This document shows positions 1 through 5,689 of a DNA stretch of 10,901 nucleotides, one piece after another. The DNA lies in the NCBI GenBank assembly GCA_934276485.1, contig CAKQTE010000059.1, positions 1 through 10,901 on the forward strand, given 5' to 3'. How positions within the stretch are numbered: the stretch's first letter is position 1; each line of letters starts with the position of its first letter. Both the position numbers and the translations under genes were made by a program. The notes under the pieces are model-generated. The model was not told the origin of the DNA. It ran no database searches and saw nothing but the letters and a program-made list of their open reading frames with translations. The DNA comes from an uncultured Spirochaetales bacterium (GTDB taxonomy: Bacteria > Spirochaetota > Spirochaetia > Sphaerochaetales > Sphaerochaetaceae).

Positions 1-1
1 G

Positions 2-58
2 CTTGTTGATGAAATAGAAGCATTGCCACATGCTTTTGTTTCTGCAATTTTAAATTGA
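2..58 (+). CDS. 3' end of an unidentified + strand gene
   Basis: The window opens inside an open frame of 18 codons ending LPHAFVSAILN and a TGA stop at 56-58. The other two + frames stop within the first 17 bases, so this is the only candidate. A small GC-rich hairpin begins 3 bases after the stop, and the next gene is convergent, which fits a real gene end. The peptide is too short for me to assign a family. It could be a chance open frame. Confidence 0.4.
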   Translation, partial: LVDEIEALPHAFVSAILN

Positions 59-60
59 AA

Positions 61-76
61 GCCCTAAATGCAGGGC
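61..76 (+). terminator. Weak hairpin after the leading partial gene
   Basis: GCCCT (61-65) pairs with AGGGC (72-76) around a 6-base loop, just after the stop at 58. No T-tract follows on the + strand, so it is a weak terminator or a 3' stabilising stem. Read on the minus strand, it is followed by a more T-rich stretch (about 45-60). Confidence 0.3.
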
Positions 77-120
77 CTATCTTCACGATGCTTCGATTTT
101 AAAATTCTGTATTGTTTCAT

Positions 121-158
121 AAAAAAACATCCAAGGATACTGTTATGTAGCTTGGATG
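121..158 (-). terminator. Rho-independent terminator of the membrane protein gene
   Basis: CATCCAAG (128-135) and CTTGGATG (151-158) form a perfect 8-bp stem with a 15-base loop. On the minus strand the stem is followed by seven Ts (127-121). It begins 8 bases past the stop of the minus-strand gene at 167, as expected for its intrinsic terminator. Confidence 0.85.
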
Positions 159-166
159 ATTGATGA

Positions 167-1102
167 TTATTCTATTGATGTTTGATCTTCGGAAGGCGTT
201 GGCGTCTTTGGCTTACGTCTCTTTTGTTTGCGCATTGCATCAATGCTTTCTGCTTTTGCTTGAGCTTCTGCTTGTTTCTTTTCTCTGTCTTTTTCGATAG
301 CTTCTGTTTCAATTACAGGGATAAATCGCTTTGCGAATTTCCCCTCACCTTTACTCTTCGTGTAGAAATAACCAATGAATGAGAATACAACAGCACCAAT
401 GAAGTTAACAAAGATATCCTTCATGGTATCAATAAGACCAATATCCAGATAACCGCCAAGACCAAGGTCTTCGCCGTTAACTGTTACAGTTCCTATGTTG
501 TTGATTGTTACAACCTTGTTGCTATGAGTTGGATCCAAAGCAACAGAACGGATTGTATGGATAATAGTATCCTTCTGCATATCCTTGCCAAAGAACATAT
601 CCATTGAGAACTCAAAGAGTTCCCAAACAGCTGCTACTGTCATGGAAAAGCAGAATGCTACAAATGCCATATAGAAAGGAGAAAGATCGAACTTGATCTT
701 GTCATTTCTATTAAGGATATCAACAAGAGAAAAGCCGATGGCGGCAGCCAAGAAGCCTGTCGTCGTATGAAGCATTGTGTCCCATATAGGGAAACGCTCA
801 TAGTAGTTCGCTATCTCACCAAGTATTTCTGCTGCATATACAAACAATAGAAGTATGATTTCAAGCGTATCAGGGATATCGATATGATAGTTTGTTTCTA
901 TGAATGTAGGAATGACAAACAATATCAATGTCAGGACACATAGGAAAACGTTCTCATAATCATGGTTGAAGAACTGTGCAATCATAACAAGCACAACAGA
1001 AGCTCTCAAAAGAACATATACAGTGAATGTCTTCTTGTTTCTTTTTACTTGTTCTCTGAATGTAACATTGTGGAATTTTAACTTCTTTTTGTTTTTACCC
1101 AT
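167..1102 (-). CDS. Multi-pass membrane protein, resembling the DUF2238/YjdF type
   Basis: A 311-residue integral membrane protein of unknown function. I see about six hydrophobic segments, near residues 27-46, 51-68, 79-98, 109-130, 142-165 and 228-248. The N-terminus is very basic (GKNKKK) and so is the C-terminal tail (about 255-311, rich in K/R/E/A), so both ends are probably cytoplasmic. The central segment with WDTMLHTTTGFLAAAIGF followed by a helix ending AAVWELFEF resembles the DUF2238 (YjdF-like) pattern of a conserved aspartate/histidine helix and a W/YE-rich helix; this is recognition by eye. A polar loop of about 60 residues (about 168-227) separates the last two segments and looks exported. 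The start ATG at 1102 has no Shine-Dalgarno sequence. A promoter -10 lies only 9 bases upstream, so the mRNA should be almost leaderless. The gene diverges from the aminopeptidase gene and ends at a strong terminator. Confidence 0.8.
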   Translation of the reverse strand: MGKNKKKLKFHNVTFREQVKRNKKTFTVYVLLRASVVLVMIAQFFNHDYENVFLCVLTLILFVIPTFIETNYHIDIPDTLEIILLLFVYAAEILGEIANYYERFPIWDTMLHTTTGFLAAAIGFSLVDILNRNDKIKFDLSPFYMAFVAFCFSMTVAAVWELFEFSMDMFFGKDMQKDTIIHTIRSVALDPTHSNKVVTINNIGTVTVNGEDLGLGGYLDIGLIDTMKDIFVNFIGAVVFSFIGYFYTKSKGEGKFAKRFIPVIETEAIEKDREKKQAEAQAKAESIDAMRKQKRRKPKTPTPSEDQTSIE

Positions 1103-1111
1103 ATCGCAGTC

Positions 1112-1141
1112 AGTATATTACAAATTGCAGTATTATTACAA
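1112..1141 (-). promoter_or_regulatory. Promoter of the membrane protein gene
   Basis: On the minus strand TTGTAA (1141-1136), an 18-base spacer and TATACT (1117-1112) match a sigma-70-type promoter. The -10 ends 9 bases before the ATG, so transcription would start about 0-3 bases before the start codon. It overlaps the divergent promoter. The 9-mer TATTACAAA is repeated at 1116-1124 and 1134-1142. Confidence 0.55.
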
Positions 1142-1153
1142 AATGTTTATAGT
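1125..1153 (+). promoter_or_regulatory. Promoter of the M18 aminopeptidase gene, leaderless
   Basis: TTGCAG (1125-1130), a 17-base spacer and TATAGT (1148-1153) make a good sigma-70-type promoter. Only 7 bases separate the -10 from the ATG at 1161, so the predicted first transcribed base is at or next to the A of the start codon. This agrees with the lack of a Shine-Dalgarno sequence. Confidence 0.55.
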
Positions 1154-1160
1154 GGTTTGT

Positions 1161-2492
1161 ATGGACAATACAATCAAACGTTATAAAGATTTCCTTGATA
1201 AAGGAAAGACTGAAAGGGAATGCGTAAACCTTATTATCAAACTTGCAGAAGAGAAAGGATACAAGAGCATAGACGAAGTATCTTCACTAAAGGCAGGAGA
1301 TAAGGTTTATTACACTCAATATGGTAAGGCTATTGCTCTATTCCAGATTGGAACAGATGCAATTGAAAATGGTATGAATATCCTAGGTGGACATATTGAT
1401 TCTCCACGTTTGGATATCAAGATGAACCCAGTATATGAGTCAGATGGCATCGTTTACCTCGATACTCACTACTATGGTGGTGTCAAGAAATACCAGTGGG
1501 TAACTCACCCACTCGCACTTCATGGTGTTGTTTGCAAGACCAATGGAGAGAAGGTAGAAATCGTCATCGGTGAAGACGAAGACGATACAGCACTCTGCAT
1601 CTCAGATCTTCTTCCACATATTGCGCAAGATCAGATGAAGAAGACTGCTTCTGAGTTTATTGCAGGAGAAGACCTCGACCTTGTTATCGGACTAGATGAG
1701 ACACAGGGAGAAGAAAAGGAAGACAAAGAGAAAGAAGCTGGAAAGAAGAAGATCCTTGCTCTCTTGAAAGATAGATTCGGAATTGAAGAAAAGGACTTCT
1801 TGTCTGCCGAACTTGAAGTCGTTCCAGCTGGAAAGGCTCGTGATCTTGGTCTTGATAGATCCATGGTTCTTGCTTATGGCCAGGACGACAGAGTTTGTTC
1901 ATTCACATCTTTGGATGCAATGCTTGAAGCTGAAAACGTAAATAGAACAGCTTGCTGCCTACTGATGGACAAGGAAGAGATTGGTTCAGTTGGTGCAACT
2001 GGTATGGATAGCCTCTTCTTGGAGAATGCAACAGCAGAAGTTCTTGATCGCTTGAATAAAGGAAGCCTTTTGACAATCAGAAGAACTCTCAGAAATTCAA
2101 TGATGCTATCAAGTGACGTATCAGCAGCATTCGATCCAATGTATGCATCTCTCTTTGACAAGAAGAACTCATCATTCCTCGCTCGTGGTGTTGTTTTCAA
2201 CAAATACACAGGATCAAGAGGAAAATCTGGTGCATCTGATGCTAATGCTGAATTCATGGGCAAGATCAGAGCAATAATGGAAAAGAACAACGTCATGTAC
2301 CAGATGGGAGAAATGTCAAAGGTTGATGTTGGTGGTGGCGGAACTATTGCAAAGTATGCTGCTTTCTATGGAATGCAGGTAATTGATTGCGGAGTTTCTG
2401 TACTATCAATGCACGCACCTTGGGAAATTACAGCTGTAAAGGATGTTCTTTCTGCAAAGGCTTGCTACAAGGCATTCTTGACTATCGAGTAA
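1161..2492 (+). CDS. M18 family metallo-aminopeptidase
   Basis: A 443-residue cytoplasmic zinc aminopeptidase of peptidase family M18 (aspartyl aminopeptidase / ApeA / yeast Lap4 type), which removes N-terminal residues from peptides during intracellular protein turnover. The expected di-metal ligands are visible: H78 and D80 in GGHIDSPR, D243 in QDDRVC, E272/E273 in MDKEEIGSVGATG (catalytic base plus ligand) and H418 in SMHAPWE. The length is usual for the family. A lysine/glutamate-rich loop (about 184-197) lies where bacterial M18 proteins vary. The frame is open upstream to 966, but family homology starts at MDNTIKRYKDFL, so I choose the ATG at 1161; an ATG at 1143 would place the promoter -10 inside the gene. 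No ribosome binding site precedes 1161. Substrate preference (acidic or not) cannot be read from sequence. Confidence 0.93.
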   Translation: MDNTIKRYKDFLDKGKTERECVNLIIKLAEEKGYKSIDEVSSLKAGDKVYYTQYGKAIALFQIGTDAIENGMNILGGHIDSPRLDIKMNPVYESDGIVYLDTHYYGGVKKYQWVTHPLALHGVVCKTNGEKVEIVIGEDEDDTALCISDLLPHIAQDQMKKTASEFIAGEDLDLVIGLDETQGEEKEDKEKEAGKKKILALLKDRFGIEEKDFLSAELEVVPAGKARDLGLDRSMVLAYGQDDRVCSFTSLDAMLEAENVNRTACCLLMDKEEIGSVGATGMDSLFLENATAEVLDRLNKGSLLTIRRTLRNSMMLSSDVSAAFDPMYASLFDKKNSSFLARGVVFNKYTGSRGKSGASDANAEFMGKIRAIMEKNNVMYQMGEMSKVDVGGGGTIAKYAAFYGMQVIDCGVSVLSMHAPWEITAVKDVLSAKACYKAFLTIE

Positions 2493-2508
2493 TTCATTTT
2501 GAGCTATA

Positions 2509-2552
2509 GCAAAAGATAATTGACAGGTGAATTCTTCGATATTATCTTTTGC
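2509..2552. repeat. 12-bp perfect inverted repeat between M18 gene and rubredoxin
   Basis: GCAAAAGATAAT (2509-2520) and its reverse complement (2541-2552) flank a 20-base loop, 16 bases after the aminopeptidase stop. It may be the end-of-message stem for the aminopeptidase gene, although no T-tract follows. The rubredoxin promoter lies inside it, with the -35 starting at the left arm and the -10 within the right arm. An operator or cruciform role is therefore also possible. Confidence 0.7.
2520..2548 (+). promoter_or_regulatory. Promoter of the rubredoxin gene
   Basis: A consensus -35 TTGACA (2520-2525), a 17-base spacer and TATCTT (2543-2548) would start transcription near 2555. That leaves a leader of about 30 bases carrying AGGAGG before the ATG at 2585. 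Confidence 0.6.
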
Positions 2553-2584
2553 ATAACAAAACCTTTTATAGGAGGCTCAAAAAA

Positions 2585-2743
2585 ATGAAATACGTATGTA
2601 ATCTATGTGGATATGTTTATGACGAAGAGCTAGGCGATCCAAACGATGGTATTGCTGCTGGAACAAAGTGGGAAGACCTTCCAGAAGATTGGGTTTGCCC
2701 TCTATGTGGTGCAGGAAAGGATGAATTCTCTCCTGAAAACTAA
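2585..2743 (+). CDS. Rubredoxin
   Basis: A 52-residue one-iron electron carrier of the cytoplasm. The four iron ligands are in two knuckles, C5-x-x-C8-G and C38-P-L-C41-G, and the aromatic core (Y10, Y12, W29, W36, F48) of classical rubredoxins is present. In anaerobes it typically passes electrons to rubrerythrin, superoxide reductase or similar oxygen-stress proteins; the partner here is not in the window. The frame is open from 2549, but ATG 2585 is the real start: AGGAGG (2569-2574) is well placed and the protein then begins MKYVCNLCG as the family does. It has its own promoter and terminator, so it is probably monocistronic. Confidence 0.96.
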   Translation: MKYVCNLCGYVYDEELGDPNDGIAAGTKWEDLPEDWVCPLCGAGKDEFSPEN

Positions 2744-2780
2744 TCCACTATAAACAACAATATAAAGTTGTACTTTCTGA

Positions 2781-2826
2781 AAAACCTTCAGCTACCACTT
2801 TTATGGCAATTGAAGGTTTTGTTTTT
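2781..2826 (+). terminator. Rho-independent terminator of rubredoxin
   Basis: AAAACCTTCA (2781-2790) pairs perfectly with TGAAGGTTTT (2811-2820) around a 20-base loop, followed by GTTTTT. It lies 38 bases after the rubredoxin stop. Confidence 0.85.
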
Positions 2827-2836
2827 CTCATCTATA

Positions 2837-2864
2837 AAGGGCTGCAATCTATAAAACAGCCCTT
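2837..2864 (-). terminator. Hairpin ending the leftward lipoprotein gene
   Basis: AAGGGCTG (2837-2844) and CAGCCCTT (2857-2864) form a perfect 8-bp GC-rich stem with a 12-base loop, 20 bases past the minus-strand stop at 2885. The following minus-strand bases are only moderately T-rich, so it is a plausible but not textbook terminator. Confidence 0.55.
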
Positions 2865-2884
2865 CTAATACTAGCTATTAACTA

Positions 2885-4075
2885 TTATTCTGCCTTGGAT
2901 ACAACCCATGCACCACTTAGCTCAACAGCTTTGAAACCTGTTGCTACTAACTCTCCAGGATTTGTACTAAACTTTCCACCCTTTACAGCTACAGTTACTT
3001 TAGCAAAGTCTACAGCATCATTATTCTGTGGATTTTCCTTTACGATACCCTTCTGTCCAACAAACTCTCCACCTAGAATCGCAACATTGATTGGAAGCTT
3101 TGTTGTATGCTGTGATACACCAATTGCAGCTCCTGATATAGATGTTCCATTGCCATTTTTACCACATTTGTATTCTGTAGCCTTAGCTGTAAATGTTCCG
3201 TTTGTAATCTTCAAATTGCCAGCTCTAATCTCAATAGCAGAATCTTCGCCTACGAAAGCACCTCCGTTTACTAACAGAGATCCATTTTGAGGATTATAGA
3301 TAGTTGTACCCGCTGTAGCCTCAAATCTACCACCATTGATTTCTATAGAGGATGCATTCTCCCAAATACATGTTCCATTTCCAGTGATTGCATAATCTAA
3401 GCCCTTGATTGTTCCACCATTAATTACAAGAGATACACCCTTATCATTATCAGCCCAAACGACAATCGCAGATGCAATATAAGGAACCTTTCCTTCTTCT
3501 GTAATTTCATTTCCAGTAACAACATCTACAATTCCTGTTCTTTCTTTACTGGTGTCATCAATAACCAACTTTGAATCTGTTCCATAAACACAAATCAAAC
3601 CACGACTAGATGTATCTGGCTTCACAAGCTCTGGAGCTAGGGAAAGCGAATGTCCATTCAAATCCAGTGTAATAGTTGTTGTCTTGTAAGCTGGAAGTAC
3701 CACTCTATCTTTTAAGGCCAGATCCTTGTTGAGAATAACAATCTTATCAGTGTTATCTGATATAGCTTTTTGAAGATCAGCCTCTTCGTTAACTACTACA
3801 TACTTTGCGATTGCATCTTCTGTTGTATACTCACAACCTCTACACTTTATAATAATTTTGTCTTCTTTGATTTCTGCTGTGTATAGATCATGCTTTGCAA
3901 CATCCTTCTTTTCCTTACAAGAACACTCTAGCCAATGGTTTTCTGTATCAAACTTTGAAACAAAATCATGCTTGTGTGGTGCTTCTGGCTCATCACAAGA
4001 GATGAACGTAAATGCTACCATAAGTGCTAACAATAAAATGATAATTTCATAGTCATAAGATAAATATGTATTCAC
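2885..4075 (-). CDS. Putative beta-helix surface lipoprotein A, atypical 5' end
   Basis: An exported lipoprotein of about 390 residues, function unknown. The hydrophobic stretch IIILLLALMVAFTF ends in a lipobox-like FISC (Cys27 in the longest frame). A His/Cys-rich segment follows (HKH at 34-36, H47, CSC 51-53, H62, CRGC 78-81) and looks like a small metal-binding module. From about residue 120 a repeated pattern (INGGTIKG, INGGRFEA, VNGGAFVG, LGGEFVG, KGGKFST) with short strands suggests a right-handed parallel beta-helix, as in adhesins and surface proteins. The 5' end is odd. The only in-frame ATG ahead of the signal peptide (4075) has no ribosome binding site and gives an acidic n-region (SYDYE) unlike any export signal. 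A better placed ATG near 4052 is one base out of frame. The 15-bp inverted repeat covers the codons for EIIIL. It may be a silent or switchable cassette, or a recent pseudogene. Confidence 0.72.
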   Translation of the reverse strand: MNTYLSYDYEIIILLLALMVAFTFISCDEPEAPHKHDFVSKFDTENHWLECSCKEKKDVAKHDLYTAEIKEDKIIIKCRGCEYTTEDAIAKYVVVNEEADLQKAISDNTDKIVILNKDLALKDRVVLPAYKTTTITLDLNGHSLSLAPELVKPDTSSRGLICVYGTDSKLVIDDTSKERTGIVDVVTGNEITEEGKVPYIASAIVVWADNDKGVSLVINGGTIKGLDYAITGNGTCIWENASSIEINGGRFEATAGTTIYNPQNGSLLVNGGAFVGEDSAIEIRAGNLKITNGTFTAKATEYKCGKNGNGTSISGAAIGVSQHTTKLPINVAILGGEFVGQKGIVKENPQNNDAVDFAKVTVAVKGGKFSTNPGELVATGFKAVELSGAWVVSKAE

Positions 4076-4085
4076 TAATAATTAC

Positions 4086-5609
4086 TTGTATTGTAAATAT
4101 TTACATCTATTTGATTCTGAATCAGGGCAAGAAGAAATTATCATTTTACTTCTTGCTATAAGCATGATTTTTAGTTTTGTTTCTTGTGATGACAAAACTC
4201 CAGTTAAACCTGAAGAAGTTATTACAAACAAAATCGTTGGAACTGGTACAGCACAAGATCCATATGCAATCAGAAGTTTAGAAGCATTCAAACAAGTTGG
4301 TTCAGAAGAATGGCAAGCTATGATCGAAAAAGGCGAAAATGAGGAAACATACTATAAACTAGAATGTGATATCGACCTAAGCAAGGAACCTGCTGCTAAA
4401 TTCTTTATTAAGGCATTTGGTGGTATTCTTGATGGAGATGGCCATACTATCAAGGGAAATAACAATATTCCTTATATTTTCTACTATTTCTTCGAAGATA
4501 CTACAATCAAGAACTTGAAAATCGACTTTGATACAAACTATGTTACTAGAATATGGAGTGACACAGCAGCAAAAGTATCTATTGGAGAAGATTCAAAGGA
4601 AACATATGACAAGCTAACACTTGATATAACATTGGACAATGTTGATTTCGCTCCTTCTTCAGAGAATTGGTACTTCATTGGTGACAACAATGCTGGTCTT
4701 TATCAATACAATACAACTTCATTCGGTTCAACTCTAAGCAATGAAGGGTATAAGACTGCTTTTGTTTCAGTTTTAACTACAAAAGCAGAAGAGCCGGTAC
4801 AGTATACAATCACACTAAAAAATTGTGACATTGATGGAAATTATAATGGAGGTTTTGGAGGATCAGGAGCTGCTATTTTCTTTGGAGGACAGCTCTACGG
4901 AACCAATGTTGTATTGGAAAACTGTACATTCAACGGAGCATTGGAAGGCTATAATGTTGCATTAGTAATTGGTAATATGGCAAATTGTGAAAACTCTCAT
5001 ATTACATTGAATAATGTACAGAATAAAGGACAAATAATTGCTTATTCAGATAAGGGTTCTATCCTTTATGGAAATGGAACAACAAGTGCTGCATCTGTTA
5101 GTGAAACAATAAGAGGAAATGATATTCAAAAGGTCACGCCTCCTTTCGAACTCACAAAACCAAATAAGAATAAAGCATTTGATTTCAGTGCACTATCAGA
5201 AGGTACATATGAATTGAAGCTATTCCTTCCATCTGTTTATACATACGATGGAGAGACCTTCCTATATCAGACAAACTCAAACACAATAACAGTTCCAGTA
5301 ACAAAGGAGACAACGGATTTCTTCCTAGCTAAAGTAATATCTACAGATGATGCTAAAGCTGTATCTCTCACACTAAATGACTGGGCAACAGTAGAAACAG
5401 CTAGCAAGGAAGGCGCTAAATATCAATTTGCAGAAGATGGAACAGATAAGTATCTAGTTATTAACTACGGAACAACTGTTAAGAAGCTCTATACAAAGAA
5501 CGTAGAAGGAAAAGCCGTTGATCCTGCATACATGCTTCAAGCTATGCTATTGCAGCATGATACAACAGGAAAGATCAGTGCCGTTTCTGCATTGGTTAGT
5601 CTAAAGTAG
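4086..5609 (+). CDS. Putative beta-helix surface lipoprotein B, atypical 5' end
   Basis: An exported lipoprotein of about 490-507 residues, function unknown. IIILLLAISMIFSF and the lipobox-like FVSC (Cys34 in the longest frame) mark lipid attachment. The mature part begins DDKTPVKPEE, then VGTGTAQDPYAI, a motif common at the head of carbohydrate- or surface-binding beta-helix domains, and FGGILDGDGHTIKG (about 115-130). Short beta-strand repeats run on to about residue 330. The C-terminal third (about 350-507) looks like a separate beta-rich domain. The longest frame starts at TTG 4086 with no Shine-Dalgarno sequence and an acidic n-region (DSESGQEE), which is not a working signal-peptide start. 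The shared 15-bp repeat begins at codon E17. Lipoprotein A, head to head, has the same defect at the same codon, so the natural 5' end has probably been exchanged. A shared terminator lies downstream, before glnN. Confidence 0.72.
   Translation: MYCKYLHLFDSESGQEEIIILLLAISMIFSFVSCDDKTPVKPEEVITNKIVGTGTAQDPYAIRSLEAFKQVGSEEWQAMIEKGENEETYYKLECDIDLSKEPAAKFFIKAFGGILDGDGHTIKGNNNIPYIFYYFFEDTTIKNLKIDFDTNYVTRIWSDTAAKVSIGEDSKETYDKLTLDITLDNVDFAPSSENWYFIGDNNAGLYQYNTTSFGSTLSNEGYKTAFVSVLTTKAEEPVQYTITLKNCDIDGNYNGGFGGSGAAIFFGGQLYGTNVVLENCTFNGALEGYNVALVIGNMANCENSHITLNNVQNKGQIIAYSDKGSILYGNGTTSAASVSETIRGNDIQKVTPPFELTKPNKNKAFDFSALSEGTYELKLFLPSVYTYDGETFLYQTNSNTITVPVTKETTDFFLAKVISTDDAKAVSLTLNDWATVETASKEGAKYQFAEDGTDKYLVINYGTTVKKLYTKNVEGKAVDPAYMLQAMLLQHDTTGKISAVSALVSLK
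4092..4105. promoter_or_regulatory. 14-bp perfect palindrome in the inter-lipoprotein core
   Basis: TGTAAATATTTACA is perfectly self-complementary and lies close to the middle of the repeat-flanked segment. It could bind a dimeric regulator or recombinase. AT-rich palindromes also arise by chance. Confidence 0.4.
4112..4124. promoter_or_regulatory. 13-bp palindrome in the inter-lipoprotein core
   Basis: TGATTC-T-GAATCA is an exact palindrome around a central T, 6 bases from the previous palindrome. It is a possible protein-binding site in the putative switch segment. Confidence 0.4.
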
Positions 5610-5633
5610 TGTCGATTACTTAAGATAAAAGTT

Positions 5634-5670
5634 AAGGGGTGTTGCACATCATTAGTGGCACCCTTTCTTC
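5634..5670. terminator. Bidirectional terminator between lipoprotein B and glnN
   Basis: AAGGGGTGTT (5634-5643) and GGCACCCTTT (5657-5666) form a 10-bp stem including three G-T pairs, with a 13-base loop. T-rich tails lie on both sides, about CTTC on the + strand and AACTTTTATCTT on the minus strand. It sits between two converging genes, 24 bases from each stop (5609 and 5690). Confidence 0.65.
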
Positions 5671-5689
5671 ATTCTTGTATGAATCTTTA

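Larger units (their letters stand above)
4034..4148. repeat. 15-bp inverted repeat flanking an 85-bp segment between two lipoprotein genes
   Basis: GAAATTATCATTTTA lies at 4134-4148, and its exact reverse complement at 4034-4048. Each copy encodes the same EIIIL at the start of a lipoprotein signal peptide, one gene on each strand. Outside the repeats the two genes use different codons at once (TTG TTA GCA against CTT CTT GCT). The 85-bp core (4049-4133) has no convincing promoter or start codon but two perfect palindromes. The arrangement fits a site-specific inversion or cassette-exchange site; that role is inferred. Confidence 0.75.

Noticed and set aside
1874..2296. A 140-codon frame opposite the aminopeptidase gene.
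   Set aside because: It is a shadow of the strongly supported M18 frame, with no family resemblance and no ribosome binding site.
2895..3290. A 131-codon + strand frame opposite lipoprotein A.
   Set aside because: It is Pro/Ser/Thr-rich antisense of the beta-helix repeats, and no promoter or ribosome binding site is seen.
4049..4133. Promoters driving either lipoprotein from the inter-gene core.
   Set aside because: Boxes such as TTCACT/TAAATA match poorly, and no ribosome binding site or in-frame ATG with a basic n-region follows in either direction.
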